In this document: in pieces, positions 1 to 11,037 of the stretch | Layout: every line of letters starts with the position of its first letter | How positions within the stretch are numbered: the stretch's first letter is position 1 | Source of the DNA: Pseudoxanthomonas sangjuensis | GTDB taxonomy: Bacteria; Pseudomonadota; Gammaproteobacteria; Xanthomonadales; Xanthomonadaceae | NCBI RefSeq assembly: GCF_010211755.1 | Contig: NZ_PDWR01000002.1 | Coordinates: 1-64,000, forward strand | Direction of reading: 5' to 3' | DNA: 64,000 nucleotides | Notes under the pieces: model-generated | Databases searched by the model: none | What the model saw: the letters and a program-made list of their open reading frames with translations, nothing else | What the model was told of the DNA's origin: nothing | Made by a program: the position numbers and the translations under genes

Positions 1-132
1 GAACTGGGTGGAGGGTGGTTCCGGTGAGGGGTTGTTCCCGCGTAAGTACTGCGTGTGTGTGTCCGGTTCATCGGGCCGCATTGTTGGGCGGGGGGTGGGG
101 GATTCGGGGGACATGCGCGCATTGTAGGGCGA

Positions 133-181
133 GGCTTGCCCCGCTGCTCTTGCTCCGGATCGAAAAACGGCAGGGCAAGCC
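133..181. repeat. Inverted repeat downstream of the DUF4442 gene
   Basis: A 9-bp inverted repeat (GGCTTGCCC at 133-141 and GGGCAAGCC at 173-181) lies just past the stop of the minus-strand gene that follows. The spacing of about 31 bases is long and there is no clear T-run, so it is only a weak terminator candidate. Nothing else recognisable was seen in the first 186 bases. Confidence 0.3.
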
Positions 182-186
182 CCACG

Positions 187-645
187 CTACGCCTGCCGCG
201 CCTTCGGCTTCAGCCGCACGTACAGCTGCTTGCGCACGCGCGCGACCACGTCGCCTTGCGCGTCGGTCACCTCGACGGGAAACCAGTGCAGGTACTTGCC
301 GCCGCCGGCGGTGGCGGCGCGGATTTCGGCCAGGTCGGCGTCGTCGAGCCGGAACTCGGCCTTGACCACGCCCTTGCCCGGCTTGACGAACTCGATCTCC
401 GCCGCCTTGTCCCAGACGTAGTAATCGTTGCCCAGCGTGTGCATCAGCAGCAGCATCCACATCGGGTCGGTCATCGCGAACAGGCTGCCGCCGAAATGGG
501 TGCGCACGTAGTTCCGGTTCCACGGCCGTTCGCGCAATTCGACGCGCAGCTGGCGCCAGTCGCCGGAAATCGCGGTGACGTGGATGCCGGTGAACAGGAA
601 CGGCGGCCAGAGGTTCATCAGCCGCCGGAAGGTGGAGGGCTTCAT
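187..645 (-). CDS. DUF4442 / hotdog-fold protein
   Basis: A 152-residue cytosolic protein that resembles the DUF4442 family, which is predicted to have a thioesterase-like hotdog fold. The stretch around residues 35-60, with the NYVRTHFGGSLFAMTDP run, is the typical core of that family. The start at MKPSTFRR was preferred because the 28 codons upstream are proline-rich and of low complexity. Substrate and role are unknown. It lies downstream of the thioredoxin gene on the same strand but about 100 bases away, with a REP-like hairpin between them, so co-transcription is doubtful. Confidence 0.75.
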   Translation of the reverse strand: MKPSTFRRLMNLWPPFLFTGIHVTAISGDWRQLRVELRERPWNRNYVRTHFGGSLFAMTDPMWMLLLMHTLGNDYYVWDKAAEIEFVKPGKGVVKAEFRLDDADLAEIRAATAGGGKYLHWFPVEVTDAQGDVVARVRKQLYVRLKPKARQA

Positions 646-702
646 CGGGGAATGCGGGGGTGGGGGTGTCCCGCATTCTGCCATACGCAAGCGTACGGCT
701 CC

Positions 703-729
703 GTAAGGCGGGGCTGGCCCCCGCCCCAC
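703..729. repeat. REP-like hairpin
   Basis: GTAAGGCGGGG followed by a short loop and CCCCGCCCCAC forms a 7-bp G/C stem (707-713 with 719-725). It resembles the hairpin at 52191-52216, which also begins GTAAGGCGGG, so both may belong to one REP family. It could also stop transcription of the thioredoxin gene. Confidence 0.45.
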
Positions 730-743
730 GGAAGCGGTGGGAA

Positions 744-1616
744 TCAGAACAGCAGCGACGACATCTTGCGCCGGTACTGGCCGACCAGTTCGGCGTCGTC
801 GACCACGCGGAAGGCGTCGATCAGCGACTTTTTCGCCAGCCCGTCTTCGTAATTGCGGTCGCGGCGCAGCATCTCGAGGAACTGCGCCAGCCCGGCCTCG
901 GACTTGCCGCCGACCAGGCAGTGCACGCCGAGCAGGTGGCGGGCGCGCAGGTCATCCGGATTGGCCGCGATCGCCGCCTCCAGCACCTGCGTCGGCGGCG
1001 CGTCCTTCAGCAGCGCGGCGAAGCCGAGGCTGGCGCGGGCGCGCACCGCGCGCTCGTCGGTGGACAGGTTGGCCGGCAGGCCGTCCAGCAGCCTTTCCGC
1101 CTCGGCGGTGGCGCCGGTCTGCAGCAGGGCGAGGGCGAGGTCGAGCTTCAGCTCGGCCTTGTCGGGTTCGGCGTTGACCGCCTGGCGCAGGCGCATCACT
1201 TCCTCGTGCGGATCGACCGGCGCGGCTTCCTCGACGGCCGCCTCCTCGTTCGCCGCCGGCTGCACGCCGACCTGCTCCAGCACCTTGCGCAGCTCGCCTT
1301 CCGGCAGCGCCCCGGGGATCGCGCCGAGGATCTGCCCGTCCTTGAACACCACCATGGTCGGCACCGAGCGGATCTGGAACATCGCCGCCAGCTGCTGTTC
1401 CTGGTCGACGTCGACCTTGGCGACCTTGAACGCGCCGTTGTACTCGGCGGCCAGCTTGTCGAGGATCGGGCCGAGGGTCTTGCACGGGCCGCACCAGGTC
1501 GCCCAGAAATCGACGATCACCGGGGTCCGTGCGGATTGCGCGACGACTTCGGTTTCGAAGTTGGCGAGGGTGGCGTCGAAGACGTGGCTGCTCGTGCCGG
1601 CTGAAAGCGGGGTCAT
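744..1616 (-). CDS. cnoX: Thioredoxin-TPR co-chaperone (CnoX/YbbN-like)
   Basis: A 290-residue protein with an N-terminal thioredoxin domain (about residues 15-115) followed by a TPR-like helical region to the C-terminus. The active site is intact, WCGPC at residues 41-45, whereas E. coli YbbN/CnoX has lost it. Members of this family act as holdases that protect proteins during oxidative or chlorine stress and hand them to DnaK and GroEL. The start MTPLSAGT was chosen because sequence further upstream is antisense to the next gene. The architecture call is firm; the exact chaperone role is taken from the family. Confidence 0.88.
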   Translation of the reverse strand: MTPLSAGTSSHVFDATLANFETEVVAQSARTPVIVDFWATWCGPCKTLGPILDKLAAEYNGAFKVAKVDVDQEQQLAAMFQIRSVPTMVVFKDGQILGAIPGALPEGELRKVLEQVGVQPAANEEAAVEEAAPVDPHEEVMRLRQAVNAEPDKAELKLDLALALLQTGATAEAERLLDGLPANLSTDERAVRARASLGFAALLKDAPPTQVLEAAIAANPDDLRARHLLGVHCLVGGKSEAGLAQFLEMLRRDRNYEDGLAKKSLIDAFRVVDDAELVGQYRRKMSSLLF

Positions 1617-1718
1617 GGGGCGGTCCTGTGGCGGTTTCGGCATAAATGGTGGCACGACCCGGGTAATCCAAGCCGCGGGCGGGATAATGGCCGTTCGTTT
1701 CCCCGAACGGAATGTCGC

Positions 1719-2327
1719 ATGAAGGGCTTTTTCGTCGTCGTGCTGCGCTGGGCCCCGTGGCTCGCCGCGTCGCTGTTCGCCGCCGCGGTCGTCGCCTTCG
1801 GCGCGGCGCTGGACGGTTATTCGCAGGCGCTGCACCCGGTGGCGCTGCTCGGCGCCGCGGGCTTCCCGCGCGCGCTGGCCTTCAATGCGCTCGGCTTCAT
1901 GCTGCCGGGTGCGCTGGCCGCGTTCGCCGCCGTGGCCCTGCGCGCCAGCCTGCCGGGCACGGCCGCGTGGCCGCTGCGGATCGGCATGCAGCTGCTGTTG
2001 CTGGCGGCGCTGGCTTTCGCCGCCATGGGGTTCCTGCCGCTGGACACCGCCCGCTTGGACGGCCTGACCAGCCGGCTGCACGGCAGCGCATGGATGCTGT
2101 GGTGCATGGCTTCCGCGCTCGGGGGGCTGGTGCTCGGCTTCGGCTGGCTGCGCCAGGGCGGGCCGGCAACGTGGACCTTCGCCGCGGTCGCGGGCGTGCT
2201 GCTGGCGGCGTTCTTCCTGTCGGCGCTGGTCCCGCCGGGCGTCGCCCAGCGGCTGGCATTCGGCATCTGGTGGCTGTGGCTGGCCGGGCTGGGCTGGTGG
2301 GCGGCGCAGCGCCGGACGGGCCATTGA
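1719..2327 (+). CDS. DUF998-like integral membrane protein
   Basis: A 202-residue hydrophobic protein with about six predicted membrane segments (near residues 10-30, 50-75, 87-105, 125-145, 155-175 and 182-198). The overall pattern resembles DUF998 membrane proteins of unknown function. The start ATG has a GGAATG sequence just upstream. It stands alone, divergent from the thioredoxin gene and about 80 bases ahead of leuS. No enzymatic motif was seen. Confidence 0.65.
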   Translation: MKGFFVVVLRWAPWLAASLFAAAVVAFGAALDGYSQALHPVALLGAAGFPRALAFNALGFMLPGALAAFAAVALRASLPGTAAWPLRIGMQLLLLAALAFAAMGFLPLDTARLDGLTSRLHGSAWMLWCMASALGGLVLGFGWLRQGGPATWTFAAVAGVLLAAFFLSALVPPGVAQRLAFGIWWLWLAGLGWWAAQRRTGH

Positions 2328-2365
2328 GGCGCCTTGGCATGGCGGCGGATGCTGCGCTGCGGTAG

Positions 2366-5053
<2,688 letters not shown>

Positions 5054-5062
5054 AGAATCCTG

Positions 5063-5083
5063 CTCCCGCGACGCGAGCGGGAG
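5063..5083. repeat. Short G/C hairpin after leuS
   Basis: CTCCCGC and GCGGGAG form a 7-bp stem around a 7-base loop, ten bases past the leuS stop and followed by AAGG rather than a T-run. It resembles the CTCCC...GGGAG hairpins in the thrB-thrC spacer and may belong to the same class of dispersed intergenic repeat. Confidence 0.4.
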
Positions 5084-5150
5084 AAGGTCGTTCACCTGCC
5101 ATCCGGCCTGGCTATTGCCGCGTCGGCCGGGCTCGTCCAGACTTCCGCCC

Positions 5151-5777
5151 ATGATGCGAACCCGACTCCTGCGGCCCGCCGCCATCGTCCTGCTCGCCGC
5201 CAGCCTGGGCGCCTGCGGCTTCCACCTGCGCAACCGCATCGCGCTGCCGCCCGACCTGGGCCCGGTCAAGGTGGTCTCGACGACGGCATACAGCCCGCTG
5301 GCCGAATCGGTGGCCCGTGGCCTGCGGATCGCCGGTGCCGTGCCAGCCGACGAGGCGAGCACGGCGGACGTCGCCACGCTGAAGATCCTGTCGGAGCGCT
5401 GGGGCGACCGGCCGATCGCCATCGACCAGTTCGGCCGCGCGCAGGAATTCAGCCTGCGCTACGCCGCCGTGTTCCAGTTCGTCCGCGCGGACGGCAGCGT
5501 GCTGGTGCCGCAGCAGGTCGTCGAACTGTCGCGCGACTACGTCACGCCGCCGGTCAACGTCACCGGCACCAATACCGAACGCGAAATCCTCGCGGACGAA
5601 CTGCGCAAGGAAATGGCCGCCTCGATCCTGCGCCGGGTGGACAGCGTCATCCGCAGCGGCACGGTGCAGGGCACGGCGCCTGCGGGCGAAGCCGCGCCGG
5701 ACGAAGCGCTGCCGCAGCAGGTCCTGCCGGAGCAGGTTGCTCCGCAACAGGCCTCGCCGGTGGACGCCGTCCCCTGA
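5151..5777 (+). CDS. lptE: LPS-assembly lipoprotein LptE
   Basis: An outer-membrane lipoprotein of about 208 residues that plugs the LptD barrel and helps insert lipopolysaccharide into the outer leaflet. The N-terminus is a lipoprotein signal ending in a lipobox with the sequence SLGAC (acylated Cys near residue 22), followed by GFHLRN, a typical LptE beginning. The body matches the family in size; the last 25 residues form a Q/P/A-rich tail that may be disordered. The start at the tandem ATGATG was chosen because it sits directly before the signal peptide. The stop overlaps the holA start by one base. Confidence 0.92.
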   Translation: MMRTRLLRPAAIVLLAASLGACGFHLRNRIALPPDLGPVKVVSTTAYSPLAESVARGLRIAGAVPADEASTADVATLKILSERWGDRPIAIDQFGRAQEFSLRYAAVFQFVRADGSVLVPQQVVELSRDYVTPPVNVTGTNTEREILADELRKEMAASILRRVDSVIRSGTVQGTAPAGEAAPDEALPQQVLPEQVAPQQASPVDAVP

Positions 5778-6817
5778 TGGAGCTGACCCCGGAACGGCTG
5801 GCGGCGCAATGCGGCGAAGGGCCGCTGCTGCCGGCCTACCTGGTCGCCGGGCCGGAACTGCTGCGCGTGCTCGAAGCCGCCGACGCGTTGCGCGCCGCCG
5901 CGCGCGCGCAGGGCGTGGGCGAGCGCGAAGTGTTCGATGCCGACGGCCGCGGCTTCGACTGGGGCCAGCTCGACGCCGCGTTCAATGCGCCCAGCCTGTT
6001 CAGTTCGCGGCGCCTGATCGAGGTGCGCCTGCCCGGCGGCAAGCCGGGCAAGGAAGGCGCCGAGGCGATATCGGCTTTCTGCGCGAACCCGCCCGCCGAC
6101 GTGCTGCTGCTGGTCACCGCCGGCGAATGGAGCAAGTCCCACCAGGGCAAGTGGAGCGACGCCATCGCGAAAGTCGGCGTCGTCTCGATCGCGTGGGCGA
6201 TCAAGCCGCACGAATTGCCCGGCTGGATCGAAACCCGCCTGCGCTCGAAGGGGCTGCGCGCCGACCGCGACGCGGTGCAGTTGCTGGCCGATCGCGTCGA
6301 GGGCAACCTGCTGGCGGCGGCGCAGGAAATCGACAAGCTCGCGCTGCTCGCCGAGGGCCGCACGCTCGACGCCGCGACGATGGAGTCGCTGGTCGCCGAC
6401 GCCGCGCGCTACGACGTGTTCCGCCTGGTCGACGCGATGCTGGCCGGGCAGGGCGCACAGGTCACGCGCATGCTCGCCGGCCTGCGCGCCGAGGGCGACA
6501 ACGTGGCCGGGCTGATGCCGATGATCGTGCGCGAACTGCTGCGCGCGGCGGCGCTGGCGCGCGCGCAGGCGCGCGGCGGCAACCTCGCCGCGGAAATGAA
6601 GTCGCAGGGCATCTGGGAGAACAAGCAGGCGCCGTTCAAGCGCGCGCTGCAGCGCCACGCCAACCCGGCGCGCTGGGACCGCTTCGTCGCCGAAGCCTCG
6701 CGCATCGACCGCACCGCCAAGGGGCGTGGCGATGGCGATGGCGATGCCTGGCTGATGCTGGAGCGGCTGCTGCTCGCGGTCGCCGATGCGAAGGCGGTGC
6801 GGTTGCTGGCGGCGTGA
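5777..6817 (+). CDS. holA: DNA polymerase III delta subunit
   Basis: A 346-residue clamp-loader subunit that opens the beta sliding clamp during replication. Length and layout match HolA: an N-terminal RecA-like region, a middle domain and a C-terminal helical collar containing the QAPFKRALQR segment. The gene order lptE-holA-nadD is conserved across gammaproteobacteria. Its ATG overlaps the lptE stop in TGATG, which points to translational coupling. Confidence 0.95.
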   Translation: MELTPERLAAQCGEGPLLPAYLVAGPELLRVLEAADALRAAARAQGVGEREVFDADGRGFDWGQLDAAFNAPSLFSSRRLIEVRLPGGKPGKEGAEAISAFCANPPADVLLLVTAGEWSKSHQGKWSDAIAKVGVVSIAWAIKPHELPGWIETRLRSKGLRADRDAVQLLADRVEGNLLAAAQEIDKLALLAEGRTLDAATMESLVADAARYDVFRLVDAMLAGQGAQVTRMLAGLRAEGDNVAGLMPMIVRELLRAAALARAQARGGNLAAEMKSQGIWENKQAPFKRALQRHANPARWDRFVAEASRIDRTAKGRGDGDGDAWLMLERLLLAVADAKAVRLLAA

Positions 6818-6869
6818 TTCCGGGAGACGATGGAAAAGCAGTTACGCGCCTCCCATCCCACGTCTCCCG

Positions 6870-7532
6870 ATGCTCCAGCTCTTCTACGGCGGTACCTTCG
6901 ATCCGGTCCACAACGGCCACCTCGCCATCGCCCGTGCCGCGCGCGACGAGTTGCGCACCGTCGTGTGGCTGGTGCCCGCCGCCGATCCGCCGCATCGCGC
7001 CGCGCCCGGCGCGCACGCGGAGCAGCGCGCGGCGATGCTGGAACTCGCGGTCCGTGGCGAACCCGGCCTGCTGGTCGATCGCCGCGAACTGCGCCGCGCC
7101 GCGCGCGACCCGGACGGCCGCTCGTACACCATCGACACCCTGCGCGAACTGCGCGGCGAACTCGGCCACGCGGCCCCGCTGGCGCTGCTGGTCGGTGCCG
7201 ACAGCTTCGTCGGCCTGCCGACCTGGAAGGAATGGCGCGGGTTGTTCGAGCTCGCCCACTTCGTCGTCGCCGAGCGCCCCGGCATCGCGCTGGACGGCGA
7301 CCTGCCGGCGGAACTGGCGCAGGCGGCAGCCGGGCGCTGGCGCCAATCGCCGGCTGCGCTGGACCAGGCACCATCCGGGTGCATCTTCCGCCTGCGCCAG
7401 CCGCTGCACGAGGAATCCGCCACCGACATTCGCCGCCGCATCGCCGCCGGGCGGCCGTGGCAGGCGCTGGTACCGCCGCCCGTCGCGGCATTCGTCGCCC
7501 GGAACGGCTTGTACGGCCGGGCAGCGCTATAA
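6870..7532 (+). CDS. nadD: Nicotinate-mononucleotide adenylyltransferase
   Basis: A 220-residue enzyme that joins ATP and nicotinate mononucleotide to give deamido-NAD in NAD synthesis. The nucleotidyltransferase signature GGTFDPVHNGH lies at residues 7-17, and the C-terminal SATDIRRRI matches the second conserved motif, usually written ISSTxIR. The start MLQLFYGG was chosen because the signature must sit at the extreme N-terminus. It lies 52 bases after holA and is followed by rsfS, the usual proteobacterial arrangement. Confidence 0.95.
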   Translation: MLQLFYGGTFDPVHNGHLAIARAARDELRTVVWLVPAADPPHRAAPGAHAEQRAAMLELAVRGEPGLLVDRRELRRAARDPDGRSYTIDTLRELRGELGHAAPLALLVGADSFVGLPTWKEWRGLFELAHFVVAERPGIALDGDLPAELAQAAAGRWRQSPAALDQAPSGCIFRLRQPLHEESATDIRRRIAAGRPWQALVPPPVAAFVARNGLYGRAAL

Positions 7533-7550
7533 TCCGTCCCGGTTTCCCGA

Positions 7551-7976
7551 ATGCGCAAGCCATTGACCAGCCAAGCACAAATCATCAAGACCCAACTTCC
7601 CCATCCGCCGCCGCCCACGCCGGTCCTGCTCGCCAACGTGCATGCGGCGGTCGATGAACTGAAGGCCAAGGATGTCGTCGAGATCGATGTGCGTGGCAAG
7701 TCCAGCGTCACCGACTACCTGGTGATCGTCTCGGGCACTTCGACCCGGCACGTGAAGTCGATCGCGGACGAGGTCGTCAAGTTCGCCAAGAAGCTCGACG
7801 TGATGCCGCTGGGCGTGGAGGGAGAGCGCGAGGCCGAATGGGTGCTGGTCGACCTCGGCGACGTGGTCGTGCACGTCATGCTGCCGCGGGTGCGCGAGTT
7901 CTACGCGCTGGAGCGGCTGTGGACGGTCGGCGACCAGCGGCCGGAGCAGGACGAAGCCGCGGAAGCCGGCGCCTGA
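7551..7976 (+). CDS. rsfS: Ribosomal silencing factor RsfS
   Basis: A 141-residue protein that binds L14 on the large ribosomal subunit and blocks subunit joining in starvation. The family core is evident: the [25 protein letters not shown] run and the later [15 protein letters not shown] strand. About 25 extra residues with a proline cluster precede the conserved domain, and a later start is possible. It follows nadD by 18 bases and is followed by a strong hairpin. Confidence 0.95.
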   Translation: MRKPLTSQAQIIKTQLPHPPPPTPVLLANVHAAVDELKAKDVVEIDVRGKSSVTDYLVIVSGTSTRHVKSIADEVVKFAKKLDVMPLGVEGEREAEWVLVDLGDVVVHVMLPRVREFYALERLWTVGDQRPEQDEAAEAGA

Positions 7977-7998
7977 CGCCCATGCCCGCGGTGCAAGC

Positions 7999-8027
7999 GG
8001 AAACGGCGCCCGCGTGGCGCCGTTTCC
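7999..8027. terminator. Hairpin after rsfS
   Basis: A perfect 12-bp stem (GGAAACGGCGCC with GGCGCCGTTTCC) around a 5-base loop, 22 bases past the rsfS stop. It is followed only by TTG, so the U-tract is weak. It may end the leuS-rsfS transcript, with rlmH then transcribed from its own promoter in the remaining 140 bases. Confidence 0.55.
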
Positions 8028-8170
8028 TTGTCCGTCTGCGGGATGCGCGCTTGTCAGCCACGGCGATGCCCGGCGCCTGGATGCCGGCGTACGGCGCGGG
8101 CATCCGCGATGCGGCATCCGCGTGGCACTCGCCGGAGTGCCGGCGAACGCTTCGCGATTATCATTGGGCG

Positions 8171-8641
8171 ATGAAATGCCGTCTGATCGCCACCGGCGAA
8201 CGCGCGCCGTCGTGGGTCGCGCAGGGTTTCGCCGAATACCAGAAGCGCCTGTCGCACTGGTTGCCGCTCGAGCTGGTCGAGGTCGAGCCCGGCCTGCGCG
8301 GCAAGGGCCGCGACCCGCAGCGCGCGATCGACGACGAAGGCAGGCGCGTGCTGGCGGCGTTGCCGAAGAACGCGCATGTCGTCGCGCTGGAAGTCACCGG
8401 CAGGCAACACACGTCGGAACAGCTCGCGCGACGCCTCGAATTCTGGCGCGGGCAGGGCCGCGACCTCGCCTTCCTGATCGGCGGGCCGGAAGGCCACGCG
8501 CCCGACGTGCTCGCCGCCGCGCACGAAACCTGGTCGCTGGGTCCGCTGACCCTGCCGCACATGCTCGCGCGCCTGGTCGTCGCCGAACAGCTGTACCGCG
8601 CCGCGGCGCTGCTGGCCAACCACCCCTACCACCGCGCCTGA
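8171..8641 (+). CDS. rlmH: 23S rRNA (pseudouridine1915-N3)-methyltransferase
   Basis: A 156-residue SPOUT-class methyltransferase that modifies pseudouridine 1915 in helix 69 of 23S rRNA. The SAM-binding trefoil-knot segment LAFLIGGPEGH and the C-terminal LTLPHMLARLVVAEQLYRA are diagnostic. Length matches the E. coli protein (155 residues). The start MKCRLIATG fits the family; an in-frame upstream stretch is not protein-like. It is linked to rsfS as in most gammaproteobacteria. Confidence 0.95.
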   Translation: MKCRLIATGERAPSWVAQGFAEYQKRLSHWLPLELVEVEPGLRGKGRDPQRAIDDEGRRVLAALPKNAHVVALEVTGRQHTSEQLARRLEFWRGQGRDLAFLIGGPEGHAPDVLAAAHETWSLGPLTLPHMLARLVVAEQLYRAAALLANHPYHRA

Positions 8642-8647
8642 CGCAAA

Positions 8648-8677
8648 AAGGCCTTCCGCGTTTCCGCGGAAGGCCTT
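8648..8677 (-). terminator. Convergent terminator between rlmH and tonB
   Basis: A perfect 13-bp stem (AAGGCCTTCCGCG and its complement) around TTTC. On the minus strand the stem is followed by further T residues, so it suits the tonB gene best, but it lies directly behind the rlmH stop and could serve both. Confidence 0.8.
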
Positions 8678-8694
8678 GCGAAGGCAGACGCGCC

Positions 8695-9351
8695 TTACTG
8701 GATCGAGAACACGATCGGCACCAGGCCGTAGGCCTGCACCGCGCGGCCGTCCTGCATCGCCGGCTGGAAGCGCCATGCCTTCAACACGTGCCGCTGCGCG
8801 GCGCGATCGAGGTTGTGGCTGCCGCTGCTGCGTTCCACCGTCACTTCCAGCGGCGTACCGTCGGTGTCGACCAGGATCCTCAGCAGCACCGTGCCTTCGA
8901 TGCCGGCGGCCTGCTCGGCGCGCGGGTACGGCGGCGGCGTGGCCTTGAGGTAGGCGAGGTGGTTGACCGAAACCGGGCCGGAGGGCGGTGCGATGTCGGC
9001 CACGGGATCGCCCTGGACCACTGGATCGGCGGCGATCGTGCCGTTGTCGACGATGACCGGATCGGTTGCCGGGGCCGGAGCCTTCGGGATGATCTTCCGT
9101 TCCGCCTGCGCCGGTTTCGGTTCGGCCGGCTTGACGATCTCCGGCGGCTTCGGCGGGGTCTTGGTGATGATCGGTTCGAACAGGTTGATGACGGGCAGCG
9201 GGTCCGGCAGCACGGTCTCCTGCTTCGGCGCCGCCATCGGGATCAGTAACAGCAGAAGGGCGAATGCGTGCACCGCGACCACTGCGGCATAGGCGAGGAT
9301 GCGGCCGAAGTCCAGGCGCGGATGGGAACCGTAGGGCAACGTGCGAACCAT
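8695..9351 (-). CDS. tonB: TonB-family energy transducer
   Basis: A 218-residue inner-membrane protein that passes proton-motive energy to outer-membrane TonB-dependent receptors. It has one N-terminal membrane anchor (about residues 18-40), a proline/lysine-rich periplasmic spacer (about 42-100) and a C-terminal TonB domain with YPRAEQAAGIEGTVLLRILVD and the closing KAWRFQPA strand. No exbB or exbD lies beside it, so it may be one of several TonB paralogues. It could energise the receptor at about 36-38 kb, which is inference only. Confidence 0.9.
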   Translation of the reverse strand: MVRTLPYGSHPRLDFGRILAYAAVVAVHAFALLLLLIPMAAPKQETVLPDPLPVINLFEPIITKTPPKPPEIVKPAEPKPAQAERKIIPKAPAPATDPVIVDNGTIAADPVVQGDPVADIAPPSGPVSVNHLAYLKATPPPYPRAEQAAGIEGTVLLRILVDTDGTPLEVTVERSSGSHNLDRAAQRHVLKAWRFQPAMQDGRAVQAYGLVPIVFSIQ

Positions 9352-9515
9352 GATCCACCTCCATATCGGGTATGCGAGAGGAACAACGCGCGGGTGGGGC
9401 GAATGGGGTTGGTCCCTTTCCGCCCTCGTGGATCACACTGCGCCTGCGGCCGGCGGAGTGCAAGTACCCGCATGCGCAAAAGCCGCAGGCTCCGCCGAAA
9501 GTCGTAGGGGCAAAA

Positions 9516-9541
9516 AAAGCCCCGCGGCATGGCGGGGCTTT
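9516..9541 (-). terminator. Intrinsic terminator of the SIMPL-domain gene
   Basis: A 10-bp stem (AAAGCCCCGC with GCGGGGCTTT) around a 6-base loop. Read on the minus strand it is followed by a run of T, the classic intrinsic form, 22 bases past the stop of the adjoining gene. Confidence 0.85.
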
Positions 9542-9562
9542 CGTCGTCACATTGAGGCGGGA

Positions 9563-10297
9563 TCACTTGCCCAGTTCGAACACCACGTCCAGGTTCACCG
9601 ACACCGTGGTTTCGCCGGGCGATACCGAGGTGTCCATTTCGGCCTTGGCCATCATCGCCTGCGCCCGCACCATCGGCACCGGCGGCTGGAAGCCGCCGCC
9701 TTCGCTGATGCTGACGATGCGGCGCACGCGCAGGCCCAACGCCTTCGCGTAGGTTTCGGCGCGGGCCTGCGCCTTCTTCAGCGCGGCCAGGCGGGCTTCG
9801 TCGTAGACCGGTTCGGGCTGGTCGATCTCGAAACTGGGGCCGTTGATCTCGTTGGCGCCCTGCGCGGCCAGCGCGTCCAGCACCTTGCCGAGCCTGGCGA
9901 TGTCGCGCACCTTCAGGCTGACCACGTTGCGGGCCTGGTAGCCGGTGATCTTCGGCGCCTCGTTTTCGGTGTAGCGGTACTGCGGGTTGAGGTTGATGCC
10001 GCTGGTCTGGATGTCCTTCTCGGCGATGCCGGCGGCGCGGATCGCGTCCATCACCCTGGCCATCTGCTCGGCGTTCTGGCGCATCGCGCTGTTGCCGTCG
10101 ACGGCCTGGGTGACCACGCCGGCCGAAATCGTCGCCACGTCCGGGAGGCGCCGGGCCTCGGCGTTGGCCGACACGTTGAGCAGGGTGCCGTCGGCCGGCA
10201 CGGCATGGACGGGGGCGGTCTGGGCATGGGCGGGCATGGCGATGGCTCCGATGGCGAAGGACAGGACAAGCAGTACGGGGCGGATGGGGGAACGCAT
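9563..10297 (-). CDS. SIMPL (DUF541) domain periplasmic protein
   Basis: A 244-residue exported protein. Residues 1-25 form a signal peptide ending AHA, with cleavage before QTAP. The rest is a DUF541/SIMPL domain, shown by the LNVSANAEARRLPDVATISAGV beginning and the C-terminal alternating strand pattern. E. coli YggE, a relative, is linked to oxidative stress resistance, but the biochemical role is unknown. It is transcribed alone and ends at an intrinsic terminator. Confidence 0.88.
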   Translation of the reverse strand: MRSPIRPVLLVLSFAIGAIAMPAHAQTAPVHAVPADGTLLNVSANAEARRLPDVATISAGVVTQAVDGNSAMRQNAEQMARVMDAIRAAGIAEKDIQTSGINLNPQYRYTENEAPKITGYQARNVVSLKVRDIARLGKVLDALAAQGANEINGPSFEIDQPEPVYDEARLAALKKAQARAETYAKALGLRVRRIVSISEGGGFQPPVPMVRAQAMMAKAEMDTSVSPGETTVSVNLDVVFELGK

Positions 10298-10443
10298 GGA
10301 ATTCTCCTGGGATGCGGTCGTGGCGGGGATGGTAGACGGAATGGATCAGACGGATGAACGCGTTGTGAGCCGGTTCGGGGTTTGGCGCATCCGGGCGGGG
10401 GTTTGCGGCCATTCAGTCAGGCACCGCGGGTTATCCTGCACGG

Positions 10444-11037
10444 ATGCTTTACCTCGCCTCGCAATCCCCGCGCCGCGCCGAACTGCTGACCCGCCTGGGC
10501 CTGCGTTTCGGCCGCATCGACCTGGACATCCCCGAGCACCGCCAACCCGGCGAGTCGGCCGAGGAATACGTGCGCCGGGTGGCGCGCGAGAAGGCCGGCG
10601 CCGGCCTGCTGCAGGTGATGTCGACGCCCGGTGCGGTGGTGCTGGGCGCGGACACGGAAGTGGTGCTCGGCGACGAGGTGTTCGGCAAGCCGGCGGACGA
10701 AGCCGATGCCGCGGCGATGCTGTGCCGGCTGTCCGGGCGCACCCACCGGGTGATCTCGGCGCTGTCGGTGGTCAGCGCCGCGCGCGAGGCGCAGGCGGTA
10801 TCGGTGTCGCATGTCACGTTCGCGGAGCTCTCGGACGCGGACATCGCCGACTATGTCGCCAGCGGCGAAGCGATGGGCAAGGCCGGCGCCTACGCCATCC
10901 AGGGCCGGGCCGAGCAGTTCGTGGTCCGCCTCGACGGCAGTCATTCGGGGGTGATGGGCCTGCCGCTGCACGAGACGGCGAAGCTGCTGAAGGAATTCGG
11001 GATAACGGCTGCGGCCGCTCGCGGGGCCTGCGCATGA
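10444..11037 (+). CDS. maf: Maf-family nucleotide pyrophosphatase
   Basis: A 197-residue house-cleaning pyrophosphatase of the YhdE type (dTTP/UTP or modified nucleotides). Visible motifs are the N-terminal [10 protein letters not shown] phosphate-binding loop, the LGADTEVV segment with its conserved Asp, and the [14 protein letters not shown] block. Length is normal for the family. Its stop overlaps the start of rng (ATGA), and maf-rng is a conserved gene pair. Confidence 0.93.
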   Translation: MLYLASQSPRRAELLTRLGLRFGRIDLDIPEHRQPGESAEEYVRRVAREKAGAGLLQVMSTPGAVVLGADTEVVLGDEVFGKPADEADAAAMLCRLSGRTHRVISALSVVSAAREAQAVSVSHVTFAELSDADIADYVASGEAMGKAGAYAIQGRAEQFVVRLDGSHSGVMGLPLHETAKLLKEFGITAAAARGACA